Shown: positions 25,404-35,313, numbered from the stretch's first letter. The stretch is 64,000 bases of DNA from Bacillus tianshenii (GCA_020524525.2 CP129018.1:372001-436000), one strand, 5' to 3'. Made by a program: numbers and translations. The notes: a model not told the origin generated them from the sequence alone.

Positions 25404-26291
25404 TTAAACAACACTCATGTGACGGTTTTTTCCTTTAAGAACCTGGAATATACCATACATCACTAATCCGATTGCTACTAATGCTAATAGCCATTTTCCA
25501 AAAGGCTGTTGGGCAATTTCTGATAGGGCTGCACTTAATCCTTTTGCATTATTTGAATTAGCGGTCATGGCCGTTTGGATGAAGAAGTAACCAATCATAC
25601 TGAAGACTACGCCTCTTGCCATAAGTCCCATTTTTCCGGCTTTTTTCCCTAAGCGAATTTCTTTATTGCTCATTTGGTTAATTTTAAATCGTTTCGCAAA
25701 TTTTTCTTTGTAGCCACTGTATAGCTGATAGATTCCGTAACCAATAATAATGGCGCCGATAATTCCAATGATCCATTGTCCGAATGGCTGTGAAAGAAGC
25801 TTTGCAGTTAATGTTTGCTTTGAAGATGAACCTCCTGAACTTCCTGAACCTGCAGATTGCATTGCGATGGAAATCGCTTTATACGCTAATGCTCCATAGA
25901 TAACGGCACTAACAAAATAAGAAATTCTTGCTATTATTCTCTTTGAATCATGCCCTGGATGTTCAGGGTCTTTAAATGCTTGAATAAGACGCCAGATGAC
26001 ATACCCTACTAAACCAATTCCGATAATCCATAAGAGGACATTTCCATAAGGCTTACTTGCAACAGTTTTCAGTGCGCCGGTTGAGCCTGTTGTCTTTCCT
26101 CCTGGACCGAATGCAGCCATAACGGCTAGTACCCCTATTAATATATAAACTGTTCCTTTGGCTGCGTAACCGAAGCGGGCCATTCTTTTAACCCATGGTT
26201 TCGCTTCATATCCAGCTCTTTTGGCTTGTCGTTTTGTTTCATTGCCAGCTTTCTTCGCTTCATGCATTGTATCTGAATGTGCCACTTTCAA
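25404..26291 (-). CDS. DUF1206 membrane protein
   Basis: A 295-aa membrane protein with three repeats of a two-helix unit, each with a YAAKGTVY- or MARGVVF-like entry and a PFGKWLL/QPFGQWI stretch; six membrane spans in total. The N-terminal 35 residues are strongly basic and cytoplasmic. The domain is widespread in stress regulons but has no assigned activity. TTG 26291 is used; GTG two codons later is possible. A universal stress protein lies just upstream. Confidence 0.85.
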   Translation of the reverse strand: MKVAHSDTMHEAKKAGNETKRQAKRAGYEAKPWVKRMARFGYAAKGTVYILIGVLAVMAAFGPGGKTTGSTGALKTVASKPYGNVLLWIIGIGLVGYVIWRLIQAFKDPEHPGHDSKRIIARISYFVSAVIYGALAYKAISIAMQSAGSGSSGGSSSKQTLTAKLLSQPFGQWIIGIIGAIIIGYGIYQLYSGYKEKFAKRFKINQMSNKEIRLGKKAGKMGLMARGVVFSMIGYFFIQTAMTANSNNAKGLSAALSEIAQQPFGKWLLALVAIGLVMYGIFQVLKGKNRHMSVV

Positions 26292-26384
26292 TACTCCCTT
26301 CCAAGTTTTTCTTGTTGTGCGTGCTTATAAAATAGCTTCCCAGAATAAAAAAATTTGAAACAATCTTGAACAAGAGAACAATAA

Positions 26385-26417
26385 AAAAAGCCTAGCTTCT
26401 TATTTCGAAACTAGACT
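26385..26417 (-). terminator. Terminator of the uspA-like gene
   Basis: On the minus strand AAGTCTAGTTTC pairs imperfectly with GAAGCTAGGCTT, followed by seven T residues. Confidence 0.75.
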
Positions 26418-26427
26418 TAAGAGACAC

Positions 26428-26859
26428 TTATTTCATAATTAAAACAGGGCAATGAGCGTATTTCAGAACATTATGACTGACACTTCCTAAGAAAATTTCT
26501 TTAATGTTTCCAAGACCACGGCTACCCATTACAATCAACTGAATGTCGTTGTCGTCTGCATATTTGCAAAGAGCTTTTCCGGGCGCACCTTCTAATACTT
26601 TTGTATGGACTGCATTTGACAAACCTTTTATTTCTTCTTTAACTTCTGCCATCTTCTTTTCTGTGTTTTCTTTTAATTCTTTAATAATATTCTTTTGGAT
26701 AACTGCGTTCGTTGGAGAGCCTGTCGGATTAACAACAGACACGACATGGATTTCTGTGTTTTCATTTTCTCTTGCGACTTCGATTGCTTGTTGTAGAGAC
26801 TTTCTGCTTAATTCAGAGCCATCATAGGCTACTAAAATTCGATCATATTGATTTAACAT
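26428..26859 (-). CDS. Universal stress protein, UspA family
   Basis: A 143-aa single Usp domain. The ATP-binding loop is complete: GSRGLGNIKEIFLGSVSHNV near the C-terminus, with the usual Asp in YDGSELS at the N-terminus. It is a cytoplasmic nucleotide-binding stress protein. ATG 26859 follows AAGGAAGG. It is monocistronic, with its own terminator, and sits upstream of DUF1206 on the same strand. Confidence 0.93.
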   Translation of the reverse strand: MLNQYDRILVAYDGSELSRKSLQQAIEVARENENTEIHVVSVVNPTGSPTNAVIQKNIIKELKENTEKKMAEVKEEIKGLSNAVHTKVLEGAPGKALCKYADDNDIQLIVMGSRGLGNIKEIFLGSVSHNVLKYAHCPVLIMK

Positions 26860-27076
26860 GAAATCATCCTTCCTTAAGAGAAGTTTGAATTTTCATCCTC
26901 TTATCTTTACTTTAACATCTATAAACGATTTTTTTAAAAGAAATCATTCATGTTTTAGTAAGAAATTTGCTAGATATAACAATTTGGTGAACCATAAGTT
27001 CTGAAACTTTTGTTTTGTTTTTGGAAGGATGTTTTTAGATTCGTTTACTTATAGAACAGCCCCTAGGCTCAGTCAA

Positions 27077-28108
27077 TTATTCGCTTAAAATCGCTTCTAA
27101 ATCATTTGCAAACTGGCTGACATCATCTTCGGTAGTATCGAAGGATGTCATCAGTCGGACTTGAGATAATTCTTTCGACCATAGTGCGATATAATATTTC
27201 TCTTGAATGCGCGAAATCGCCACTTCAGGAATTGTTACAAAAAGAGCGTTCGCGTCAACTGGATACAGCAGCTGAACATGGGGGAGTGCTTCAAGCTTAT
27301 TTGCTAACAGCTTCGCCATCTTGTTAGCATTTTCCGCATTTTTCCGCCACAAGTCATTTGCTAAATACGCTTCAAATTGTGCCGCAATAAAGCGCATTTT
27401 TGAGCCTAACTGCATTCCTTGTTTGCGGATATAAGGGAAATCAGCAGCGTGTTCTTTATTAAAGAAAATAACCGTTTCACCAAGCATTAGACCATTTTTT
27501 GTTCCACCGAATGATAGCACATCTACTCCAGCATCAGCTGTGATTTCTTTCAAGCTTACATTCAGGCTTGCGGCTGCATTGGCAAGTCTTGCTCCATCCA
27601 TATGTACAAGCAGTCCATTTTCGTGAGCAACTTCTGCGATTGCTTTGATTTCTTCTGGCTGATACACGGTTCCCATTTCAGTTGTTTGCGAAATGGATAC
27701 AACTTTAGGCTGACTTCGATGTATATCCCCTTTTAGGTGGAGGTGTTTCTTTATTTCATCGACGGTTATTTTTCCATCAACTGTGGGCATCGGTAGAAGC
27801 TTGCATCCTGTAAAATGTTCAGGTGCCCCGCATTCATCTTCATAAATATGAGCAGACTCTGCGCACAAAACAGCGTGAAAAGAACGTGTTACAGCTTTAA
27901 TTCCAAGGACGTTTGCCCCTGTGCCGTTAAAGACAAAGTGGGCCTGAATGTTTTCGCCGAAATGCTGCTTTAACGCTTTGATTGCTGATTTGGTATAATA
28001 ATCATCACCATACGCAGGCGCGTGGTCTGCATTCGCAGCTCCAATAGCTTCAAAGATCGAAGGGTGAATTCCGGAGTGGTTGTCGCTTGCAAAGCTTTTT
28101 TGATTCAT
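27077..28108 (-). CDS. Low-specificity threonine aldolase
   Basis: A PLP enzyme of 343 aa that splits threonine or allo-threonine to glycine and acetaldehyde. The Schiff-base lysine is in SFGGTKNGLMLGE, the PLP-stacking His in AESAHIYEDE, and the substrate motif is VHMDGARLANA. The N-terminal FASDNHSGIHP is typical of ltaE-type enzymes. It stands alone, divergent from tag. ATG 28108 follows AAAGGATTG. Confidence 0.9.
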   Translation of the reverse strand: MNQKSFASDNHSGIHPSIFEAIGAANADHAPAYGDDYYTKSAIKALKQHFGENIQAHFVFNGTGANVLGIKAVTRSFHAVLCAESAHIYEDECGAPEHFTGCKLLPMPTVDGKITVDEIKKHLHLKGDIHRSQPKVVSISQTTEMGTVYQPEEIKAIAEVAHENGLLVHMDGARLANAAASLNVSLKEITADAGVDVLSFGGTKNGLMLGETVIFFNKEHAADFPYIRKQGMQLGSKMRFIAAQFEAYLANDLWRKNAENANKMAKLLANKLEALPHVQLLYPVDANALFVTIPEVAISRIQEKYYIALWSKELSQVRLMTSFDTTEDDVSQFANDLEAILSE

Positions 28109-28193
28109 AATTCCATCAATCCTTTATGTAACGTTTTTTCCACTGTATCATGTTCTAACGTATTGTTGTATTTAAATGAACGGAGGCACACAT

Positions 28194-28757
28194 ATGAATC
28201 GCTGTGATTGGGTAAATGAAGACCCGCTTTATATCCATTATCATGATTATGAATGGGGTGTACCGATCTACGATGATCGGCTTCTGTTTGAATATTTAAA
28301 CCTTGAAGGGGCACAAGCTGGCTTAAGCTGGTATACGATCCTTAAGAAGCGTGATAACTACCGGGAGGCGTTTGCCCGCTTTGATCCTGAAAAGATCCGT
28401 ACATATGATGAGGAAAAGGTAGAACAGCTATTACAAAATGAAGGAATTGTCCGTAACCGTAGAAAAATTGAGGCTGTCATCAAAAATGCCGATGCTTACT
28501 TCCGTGTTGTTGAAGAGTTCGGAACATTCCATGATTATATTTGGTCGTTTGTCGACCATAAGCCGATTCAAAATCAGTACCAAACGATTGCAGAAGTGCC
28601 TGCTTCTACACCGATTAGTCATGCCTTAAGCAAAGATTTAAAGAAACGGGGCTTTAAGTTCGTTGGGCCAACGATTTGTTATGCTTTCATGCAGGCAGTC
28701 GGAATGGTGAATGACCACCTTGTAACGTGTGGTTGTTATGTAAGGGAAGGTAAATAA
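28194..28757 (+). CDS. tag: DNA-3-methyladenine glycosylase I
   Basis: A 187-aa base-excision enzyme removing 3-methyladenine from DNA. It has the Tag-type N-terminal RCDWVNEDPLYIHYHDYEWG with Zn-binding Cys and His, LEGAQAGLSWYTILKKRDNYREAF, and the C-terminal Zn pair in HLVTCGCY. ATG 28194 is seven bases after GGAGG; the in-frame start at 28176 precedes that RBS. Confidence 0.95.
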   Translation: MNRCDWVNEDPLYIHYHDYEWGVPIYDDRLLFEYLNLEGAQAGLSWYTILKKRDNYREAFARFDPEKIRTYDEEKVEQLLQNEGIVRNRRKIEAVIKNADAYFRVVEEFGTFHDYIWSFVDHKPIQNQYQTIAEVPASTPISHALSKDLKKRGFKFVGPTICYAFMQAVGMVNDHLVTCGCYVREGK

Positions 28758-28844
28758 CAGAACCTCTCTCTCATTCTCGGTATAAGCTAGAGAAATGATG
28801 ATGTTAAGGGAAAGGAGTTTGGTTTATTATTAGAAGGATTTCCT

Positions 28845-28882
28845 AAGGTCTAACAGTTTATAAAGCTGCTAGACCTTTTTTA
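28845..28882 (+). terminator. Terminator of tag
   Basis: AAGGTCTAACAG (28845-28856) pairs with CTGCTAGACCTT (28866-28877), with one mismatch, followed by a T-run. Confidence 0.8.
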
Positions 28883-28914
28883 GTTGAAAAAAACATAACC
28901 TTAAACAAGAACGT

Positions 28915-28948
28915 TGTACTGTACACTTTGAAAGAAAGTGGTTATAAT
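28915..28948 (+). promoter_or_regulatory. Promoter and operator palindromes of the MerR gene
   Basis: A perfect -10, TATAAT, lies at 28943-28948. Upstream are two palindromes: TGTAC-T-GTACA at 28915-28925 and CACTTT-GAAAG-AAAGTG at 28924-28940. The second sits exactly in the spacer, where MerR-type regulators bind. Self-regulation by the adjacent MerR protein is inferred. Confidence 0.55.
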
Positions 28949-28976
28949 TTGATATTGAGGTGATTTCCTTGGGAAG

Positions 28977-29387
28977 TTGTATAAAATAGGTGAATTAGCG
29001 AAACTTAGCGATGTATCAAAACGTACAATTGATTATTATACAAAAATCGGTTTATTAGACTGTCAGCGTTCAGAGACAGGTTATCGGTATTTTAGTGAAG
29101 AAGCAATTGAGGATATTAAATTTATTGAACAGTGCAAAAAGATGCATATGACTTTAGAAGAGATTAAACAAAGAAAATGCGTTCTACAATCTAGTGAATT
29201 TGATGAGGCAGTTGTATTACAGCATATCGAACATATGAAGGATGAGATGGGGCATTTAGAGACTGAACTTAAAGAAATGTACCGGATGATTAAAAATCTA
29301 GATGAAAGTGAACGGAAGGTTATCCTTAATCATCTCTCTCCGCAAATGCTCGGTTTAGTTCAATCATTAGCTCTTTTTATTGGATAA
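28977..29387 (+). CDS. MerR family transcriptional regulator
   Basis: A 136-aa regulator with the N-terminal MerR winged helix (YKIGELAKLSDVSKRTIDYYTKIGLL) and a coiled-coil dimerisation helix. The C-terminal tail lacks the Cys pattern of metal-sensing MerR proteins, so the signal is open. The start appears to be TTG 28977, with its nearest RBS-like GAGGTGAT about 12 bases too far away, suggesting weak translation. The following CNNM gene repeats an arrangement seen in Bacillus subtilis (yhdQ-yhdP). Confidence 0.82.
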   Translation: MYKIGELAKLSDVSKRTIDYYTKIGLLDCQRSETGYRYFSEEAIEDIKFIEQCKKMHMTLEEIKQRKCVLQSSEFDEAVVLQHIEHMKDEMGHLETELKEMYRMIKNLDESERKVILNHLSPQMLGLVQSLALFIG

Positions 29388-29435
29388 CGTCATATGCTTA
29401 CTATTGAATAATTTATAGTTGGAGTGTGAATTTTT

Positions 29436-30692
29436 TTGGATGATCTACCACTTAATTCGTTGATATTGTTAATGTCATTAATTCTGTTGTCTGCATTCTT
29501 TTCTTCTGCTGAAACAGCTTTTTCAAGTGTAAACAAAATTCGGTTAAAGCATTTTGCTGATGAAGGAAAACGTGGAGGAAAGAAAGCCCTGTATATTGCA
29601 GAGAACTTTGACAATGCTTTATCAACGATTTTAATCGGAAACAATATCGTGAACATCGCCGCTGCAAGTATTTCAGCCAAGTTAGCTACTGATTTATTTG
29701 GCGCAAGTAAAGGCTTGCTTGTTAGTACATTCGTTATGACGGTATTAGTACTTATCTTTGGCGAAATTCTTCCTAAATCACTAGCTAAAGAAAACTCAGA
29801 ATCCTATTCGCTTGTGATTTCAGGTGTTCTATTCTTTCTAATAAAAATACTTACGCCGATTAATTTCTTCTTTTTAAAACTTAAAATGTTGGTGTCAAAG
29901 TATTTTTCGAAAAAGGAAGGGATGCCTTCAGTAACGGAGGAAGAAATAAAAGTAATGCTTGAGATTAGTGAAGAAGAGGGTGTCATTGATAAGAACGAAA
30001 GAGAGTTACTTCATCGTTCAATGGATTTCGATGACATCCTTACCGGAGAAGCATTAACACCACGTATTGATATTACGGCTATCGAGGTAAATCAATCAAT
30101 AGAAGAAATTAAACAAATTTTCTTTGAAGAACGGTATTCGCGGATTCCTGTATACGAAGAACATATTGATAACATTATCGGTGTTCTATCAGAGAAAGAA
30201 TTTTTCACACACCTACTGAAATATAACGAAGCAAACGTCAGAGAATTAATTCGAGAACCACTATTCGTAGTTGAATCTACAAAAATTTCAACATTACTGC
30301 CAACACTTCAAAAGAATAAAGTACACATGGCAATCGTTTTGGATGAGTTTGGCGGGACGGCAGGGTTAATTACACTAGAAGATGTCTTAGAGGAAATCGT
30401 CGGAGAAATTTGGGATGAGCAGGATGAGAAGATTAGCTCAATGACGCGAATAAACGAAAATGTTTATAAATTTGACTCCCAATACCAAATCGATGATTTT
30501 GCGGATTTAATGGATATCTCTCTACCTGATAGCTCCTATCACACGTTGGGCGGTTGGGTGATCGAGAATCTTGAAGCGATCCCAACTCAAGGGGATTCCT
30601 TTGAATATGAAAATCTTAAAGTTGTGATCGATGAAGTTGAGAACAGAAGGGTAAGAAAGATTAAGGTTGAGAAGCAAGAAAGCGTCATATAA
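29436..30692 (+). CDS. CNNM/CorC-type membrane protein, probable magnesium exporter (MpfA/YhdP-like)
   Basis: A 418-aa protein with an N-terminal CNNM (DUF21) domain of about four membrane segments (AFFSSAETAFSS, FGEILPKSLAKE), a CBS pair at about residues 200-330 (EALTPRIDITAIE, DEFGGTAGLITLEDVLEEIVGEI) and a C-terminal CorC/HlyC domain. Bacillus homologues such as YhdP/MpfA protect cells from excess magnesium. TTG 29436 follows TGGAGTG at a long spacing. It is probably cotranscribed with the MerR gene. Confidence 0.87.
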   Translation: MDDLPLNSLILLMSLILLSAFFSSAETAFSSVNKIRLKHFADEGKRGGKKALYIAENFDNALSTILIGNNIVNIAAASISAKLATDLFGASKGLLVSTFVMTVLVLIFGEILPKSLAKENSESYSLVISGVLFFLIKILTPINFFFLKLKMLVSKYFSKKEGMPSVTEEEIKVMLEISEEEGVIDKNERELLHRSMDFDDILTGEALTPRIDITAIEVNQSIEEIKQIFFEERYSRIPVYEEHIDNIIGVLSEKEFFTHLLKYNEANVRELIREPLFVVESTKISTLLPTLQKNKVHMAIVLDEFGGTAGLITLEDVLEEIVGEIWDEQDEKISSMTRINENVYKFDSQYQIDDFADLMDISLPDSSYHTLGGWVIENLEAIPTQGDSFEYENLKVVIDEVENRRVRKIKVEKQESVI

Positions 30693-30723
30693 GGTCTTTA
30701 AAAGTGAAGGAGCGTGTAAATAG

Positions 30724-31605
30724 ATGGGGAAACGAATTTTCTTTTTCCTTTTGACGAACGTTTTAGTGTTAGTCACAATTGGTATTATTCTTAGCGTCTT
30801 CAACGTAGGAAGTTATATAAATGCTGAAGGCGGAATTGATTTTGGAACGTTACTAGTATTTAGTGCCATTGTCGGGTTTAGCGGGTCATTTATATCGCTT
30901 GCTATGTCTAGATGGATGGCAAAAATGATGATGAGTGTTCGTGTATTAAAACCTGAGGATTCCTTATCTGCTATGGAAAGAGATGTCGTTGAAAAGGTTC
31001 ACCGTCTTTCTCGTGCCGCAGGGTTAACGCACATGCCAGAAGTAGGGATTTATGATTCAGCTGAGGTAAATGCCTTTGCAACAGGTCCTTCAAAGAAGCG
31101 TTCTCTTGTTGCAGTTTCAAGCGGATTGCTTCATGAAATGGATGATGACGCTGTAGAAGGTGTTATTGCTCATGAAGTTGCCCATATTGCAAATGGCGAT
31201 ATGGTGACGATGACGTTGCTTCAAGGCGTTGTGAATACGTTTGTTGTCTTCCTTGCACGTATTGCAGCGTGGGCTGTTTCACGTTTTGTGAAAGAGGACT
31301 TAGCACCGATTGTTCATTTTATTGCGGTGATCGTTTTCCAAATTGTCTTTTCCATATTAGGCAGCATCGTAGTGTTCGCATTTTCTCGTTATCGTGAGTT
31401 CCACGCTGACCGCGGTGCAGCTGACTTAGCAGGAAAGGATAAAATGATTCATGCTTTACAAAGCTTAAAAGCCTACACAAACCGAGTAACAAATGAAAAT
31501 GATACAGCTATTTCAACGTTGAAAATTAATAATAAAAAGAGAAATATCCTATTCTCAACACACCCAGACTTAGATGACAGAATTAGTCGATTAGAAATGA
31601 AATAA
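30724..31605 (+). CDS. htpX: Membrane zinc protease HtpX
   Basis: An M48 metalloprotease of 293 aa that degrades damaged membrane proteins. Two N-terminal membrane spans precede the catalytic motif [10 protein letters not shown] (His150, Glu151, His154). Two further hydrophobic segments follow, then the third ligand region [10 protein letters not shown]. The C-terminal [15 protein letters not shown] is typical. ATG 30724 follows AAGGAG. It lies 31 bases after the CNNM gene, so the two membrane-stress genes are probably cotranscribed. Confidence 0.95.
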   Translation: MGKRIFFFLLTNVLVLVTIGIILSVFNVGSYINAEGGIDFGTLLVFSAIVGFSGSFISLAMSRWMAKMMMSVRVLKPEDSLSAMERDVVEKVHRLSRAAGLTHMPEVGIYDSAEVNAFATGPSKKRSLVAVSSGLLHEMDDDAVEGVIAHEVAHIANGDMVTMTLLQGVVNTFVVFLARIAAWAVSRFVKEDLAPIVHFIAVIVFQIVFSILGSIVVFAFSRYREFHADRGAADLAGKDKMIHALQSLKAYTNRVTNENDTAISTLKINNKKRNILFSTHPDLDDRISRLEMK

Positions 31606-31611
31606 TTTATG

Positions 31612-31668
31612 AAGAGCCTTGGCCAATGAACATACGACATTTGTTCAATGGCCGAGGCTCTTTTTTTA
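31612..31668 (+). terminator. Terminator of htpX
   Basis: A long interrupted stem: AAGAGCC and GGCCAATGAACA pair with TGTTCAATGGCC and GGCTCTT around a short loop, followed by seven T residues. Confidence 0.9.
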
Positions 31669-31758
31669 GCTTTTTATAAGAACATTTGTCGAATTTATCC
31701 AAATTGTGGGATTAAAGATTATAATGAATACGTTTATAAAGAGAAGTGGGGGGATGGG

Positions 31759-32802
31759 ATGCGTTTATTTTTAACCGTGCTGGCGATGGTGCTTGTAATG
31801 GCTAATAGCAGTGGAGTTGCCGCACAAGAAGAAAAGCCGATAACAATTGCATTTACAGGAGATGTGTTGTTTGCTGGCAGTATTAAGAATGCGATTAATC
31901 AACATGGGGTCAATTATCCATTTGTGTATGTGAAACAAGAGGTTGAATCAGCGGATATAGCGATGCTGAACTTAGAAACAGCGATTACAGCTTCGAATGA
32001 TAAGTATCCGAAGATCTATAATTTCAAAGCAGCACCACATGTATTAGGGGGCATAAAACAATCAGGGTTTGATTTAGTGAGCTTAGCGAACAATCATGCG
32101 ATGGATTACCGTGAGAAAGGCTTAACTGATACGATGAACCATCTAAAAGCATACAAGCTGCCTTACGTAGGAGCAGGGAAAAATAAACTAGAAGCCTACA
32201 CACCGAAACGCTTCATTGTAAATGGAAAAACCATCTCGATCTTTGGCTTTTCGCACGTGCTTCCGTCTGTTTCGTGGTATGTACAAGCTAATAAACCAGG
32301 CATCGCAAGCGGCTATCAGTTGGATCGGATGGAATATTTAATTCGCAAAGAGAAAAAGGATTATGGCTCTGATTATGTGTTTGTTAATATTCATTGGGGG
32401 CAAGAAAAGAATCCAAATCCAGTTGCGTATCAGAAAACATATGCTAGGAAGTTAATTGAAGCTGGTGCAGATGGCATTGTTGGGCATCATCCGCATGTCC
32501 TGCAAGGCTTTGAATATTATAAAGGCAAGCCAATTGCGTATTCGCTCGGAAACTTTCTTTTTCCGTCATACGTAAGTGGAAATACAGCTGAAACAGGGAT
32601 ATTAACGTATAGCATACAGAACGGCAAGATTTCGATGAAGTTTACACCATATCAAATTCATCAAAATCAAATTATAAAAAAGGATCAAGCCTATAACGAG
32701 AAACTGTTAACGAAAATGAGAAATTTATCTGTTAATATCGCTCGTGACAAGACATGTTTCTTTCCGAAGTTTGAACAGAAGCTAAATATATGTGGAAAAT
32801 AA
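31759..32802 (+). CDS. CapA family protein (PgsA/CapA-like metallophosphoesterase)
   Basis: A secreted protein of 347 aa with a signal peptide ending near GVAAQEE, followed by a CapA domain. Metallophosphoesterase-like motifs are visible: FTGDVLFAGS, LETAIT, LANNHAMDY, NIHWGQEKN and GHHPHVLQG. CapA/PgsA proteins take part in poly-gamma-glutamate synthesis or export, but capB and capC are absent, so this is an orphan of unknown role. ATG 31759 is chosen because it starts the signal peptide; the 37-codon upstream extension has none. Confidence 0.85.
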   Translation: MRLFLTVLAMVLVMANSSGVAAQEEKPITIAFTGDVLFAGSIKNAINQHGVNYPFVYVKQEVESADIAMLNLETAITASNDKYPKIYNFKAAPHVLGGIKQSGFDLVSLANNHAMDYREKGLTDTMNHLKAYKLPYVGAGKNKLEAYTPKRFIVNGKTISIFGFSHVLPSVSWYVQANKPGIASGYQLDRMEYLIRKEKKDYGSDYVFVNIHWGQEKNPNPVAYQKTYARKLIEAGADGIVGHHPHVLQGFEYYKGKPIAYSLGNFLFPSYVSGNTAETGILTYSIQNGKISMKFTPYQIHQNQIIKKDQAYNEKLLTKMRNLSVNIARDKTCFFPKFEQKLNICGK

Positions 32803-32804
32803 GA

Positions 32805-32833
32805 AAACTTGCCAAAGCGGCAAGTTTTTTTAT
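32805..32833 (+). terminator. Terminator of the capA-like gene
   Basis: A perfect 9-bp stem, AAACTTGCC (32805-32813) with GGCAAGTTT (32819-32827), plus a T-run. Confidence 0.9.
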
Positions 32834-33039
32834 TCTTCCTGAAGCAGGCGGCCCAGCTTCTTCATTTCTTTGTTTTCTCTTAATTTTGCATCGAATGGAT
32901 TTTTTTCTTGTGAGAAATCATCAACTGGGTTCATCGTAATGCTGAACTGTGTCCCGTTGCTGTCATTGTTGATTCCTTCTCGTGCACCGTCAGAATGTGG
33001 TGAGACCTCTGAATGTGTATTTCGCTTTTCGTTTGGCAT
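32830..33039 (-). CDS. Small hydrophilic hypothetical protein, 69 aa
   Basis: A 69-aa polypeptide rich in Asn, Glu, Lys and Ser with no hydrophobic core, likely disordered; no family recognised. ATG 33039 is preceded by AAGGAG at good spacing, which supports a real gene. It lies downstream of the NSS transporter gene start region but on the same strand as the kyn operon, so it may be the last gene of that transcript. Confidence 0.6.
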   Translation of the reverse strand: MPNEKRNTHSEVSPHSDGAREGINNDSNGTQFSITMNPVDDFSQEKNPFDAKLRENKEMKKLGRLLQEE

Positions 33040-33087
33040 GCAATCAGCTCCTTACGCATTAGGATAAGAAGCAGAGCTCAATCTTAT

Positions 33088-34431
33088 TCAAATAATGCCT
33101 AAGCTGTTTAAGAAAACGATTAGAATTGTAATCGGAGCAACCCATTTCATTAAGAATTTCCAAGCGGAGTAGATGCCTAGTGAATAGGAATGGCCTGACT
33201 TGAATTCATCTTCAACTAGTTGTTGGTTCATTTTATAAGAAATGAAAATTGCGATTAACAAACAACCAAGCGGCAACAGAATGTTACTAACAAGGTAGTC
33301 TGTTGTATCAAAGATCCCTTTTCCGAAGAACGTAACATCTTGTAATACACTAAATGAAAGTGCAGCGGGGATGCCTGCGACAAAAACGACTAAGCCTGTT
33401 AGCCATGAAACAGCAGAGCGTGAACGCTTTCCGCCTTCTGTAAAGGCCGAGATGATAATCTCTAATAAGCTGAATGATGACGTTAACGTAGCAAATAGGA
33501 ACAGTAACAAAAATAAGCTTAGAAACAGTTCGCCAAATGGCATTTGAGAAAAAACAGACGGCAGCACGATAAACAATAATCCTGGTCCTTCTGTCGGTTC
33601 AAGCCCAAATGCGAAGACAACAGGGAAGATCGCTAATCCAGCTAATAATGAAACGAAAATATTCATAATCGAAACAGAGCCTGCCGCGTATGGAATGTTT
33701 TCCTTCTTATCTAAATATGAACTGTATGTAACCATGCAAGAAAAGCCGACAGCTAACGAAAAGAAGGATTGGCCAAGTGCATAAAGAACAGACTCTCCAG
33801 TGATTTTTGTGAAGTCTGGCTGCAGGAAGAAGCGAATGCCTTCCATCGCACCGTCCAGCGTTACGGAACGAATGACAAGAATGACGAAAAAGATAAAGAG
33901 AAGCGGCATCATATATTTGCTTGCCTTTTCAATTCCGTTCTTAATTCCGAATGAAAGGACGATGACATTAATGAATAAGAACAATGCAAGACCTAACAGT
34001 CCGAGTGCAGGTGAGCCTGTCACTTGTCCAAACAGCTGTCCATAATTCATATCTGGCTCAATAATACGGCCGACGAGTGACAGTGCTGTATAGAGTAAGA
34101 CCCAGCCGCCGACAACTGCATAGAAGGAAAGCAGTAAGAAGCAGCCCGCGACCCCGAGGCGTCCTGTAATTGTCCATATGCTATTGGGGGCAAGCTTATC
34201 ATATGCAGAAACTGCTTCTTTCTTAGCACCCCGTCCGATAATAAATTCTGAAATGAGCATCGGCAGTCCGATCAGCAGAGTGAAGGCGATAAAAATAAGA
34301 AAAAAAGCGCCGCCGCCATTGGAGCCGGTGACATAAGGGAATTTCCAAATCGCTCCTAATCCAATCGCAGCACCTGCTGAAGATAAAATAAAGCCGAGCT
34401 TCGATGACCATTGTTCTCTCTTTCTACTCAT
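33088..34431 (-). CDS. Sodium-dependent NSS/SNF family transporter, likely for tryptophan
   Basis: A 447-aa neurotransmitter:sodium symporter with about 11-12 membrane segments. The sodium and substrate-site motif SSAGAAIGLGAIWKFPYVTGSNGGGAF in TM1 is typical of bacterial LeuT/TnaT-like carriers. It follows kynA by 24 bases on the same strand, with RBS AGGGGAGG. Family members move aromatic and aliphatic amino acids, and a place in the kynurenine operon makes tryptophan the most likely cargo. Confidence 0.88.
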   Translation of the reverse strand: MSRKREQWSSKLGFILSSAGAAIGLGAIWKFPYVTGSNGGGAFFLIFIAFTLLIGLPMLISEFIIGRGAKKEAVSAYDKLAPNSIWTITGRLGVAGCFLLLSFYAVVGGWVLLYTALSLVGRIIEPDMNYGQLFGQVTGSPALGLLGLALFLFINVIVLSFGIKNGIEKASKYMMPLLFIFFVILVIRSVTLDGAMEGIRFFLQPDFTKITGESVLYALGQSFFSLAVGFSCMVTYSSYLDKKENIPYAAGSVSIMNIFVSLLAGLAIFPVVFAFGLEPTEGPGLLFIVLPSVFSQMPFGELFLSLFLLLFLFATLTSSFSLLEIIISAFTEGGKRSRSAVSWLTGLVVFVAGIPAALSFSVLQDVTFFGKGIFDTTDYLVSNILLPLGCLLIAIFISYKMNQQLVEDEFKSGHSYSLGIYSAWKFLMKWVAPITILIVFLNSLGII

Positions 34432-34455
34432 AATAGTCCTCCCCTCACAATTTCC

Positions 34456-35313
34456 TTATAAATCTGTACGCAGATCCCAAAGCTCAGGGAAGAAACGTTG
34501 ATCAAGTACTTTCTTCAAATAACCAACACCAGAAGAGCCGCCTGTCCCTGTTTTGAATCCAATAATTCGTTCAACTGTTTTCATATGACGGAAGCGCCAC
34601 TGCTGGAGCCAATCTTCAATATCGACAAGCTTTTCTGCTAATTGATATAGTTCCCAATAAGTGTCGGTATCTTTATAAACAGTCATCCACGCCTTTTTCA
34701 CGGAGTCATCTGCCTTGTATGGTTTCGAAAAGTCTCGCTTAAGCAAAGCAGGATTAACCGGCAAGTCTGCTTTTGCTAGTGCTTGAATCGCAACATCATA
34801 GATGCTTGGCTTATGGAATGCTTCTGTCAGCTTCGCATGTAGCTCTGGGTCTTTTTTATAGATTTTAAGAACGTGTGATGTTTTATAGCCGAGTGCAAAT
34901 TCAATCATACGATATTGATAGGACTGAAATCCAGAGGCTTGTCCTAATGAATCACGAAATTCCATATATTCAGCAGGGGTTAAGGTTGAAAGAACATCCC
35001 ATGCTTGGATGATTTGTGTCTGTGTTTTGGAAACACGAGCTAATTGCTTGAAAGCCGTCTGCAAGTCTTCTTGCTGAATCGCTTCAATTGCTGCATGCAC
35101 TTCATGTAGAATAAGCCGCATCCATAGCTCGCTAACTTGATGGATAATAATAAAAAGCATTTCATCATGATGGTCGGAAAGGCGGTGTTGAGCTGAGAGA
35201 ATTTTATCTAGTTGCAGATATTCTCCATATGTCATATTGTTTACAAAATCAGTGTGTATGCCTTTTTCTGATTCAGCAGCACGGTTTTGATGGTCGTTTT
35301 CATGATAGGTCAT
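34456..35313 (-). CDS. kynA: Tryptophan 2,3-dioxygenase
   Basis: A 285-aa heme enzyme that opens the indole ring of tryptophan to N-formylkynurenine. Family segments [38 protein letters not shown] and the heme-ligand region [22 protein letters not shown] are all present. ATG 35313 follows GGGAGG. Third gene of the kynU-kynB-kynA unit. Confidence 0.97.
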   Translation of the reverse strand: MTYHENDHQNRAAESEKGIHTDFVNNMTYGEYLQLDKILSAQHRLSDHHDEMLFIIIHQVSELWMRLILHEVHAAIEAIQQEDLQTAFKQLARVSKTQTQIIQAWDVLSTLTPAEYMEFRDSLGQASGFQSYQYRMIEFALGYKTSHVLKIYKKDPELHAKLTEAFHKPSIYDVAIQALAKADLPVNPALLKRDFSKPYKADDSVKKAWMTVYKDTDTYWELYQLAEKLVDIEDWLQQWRFRHMKTVERIIGFKTGTGGSSGVGYLKKVLDQRFFPELWDLRTDL

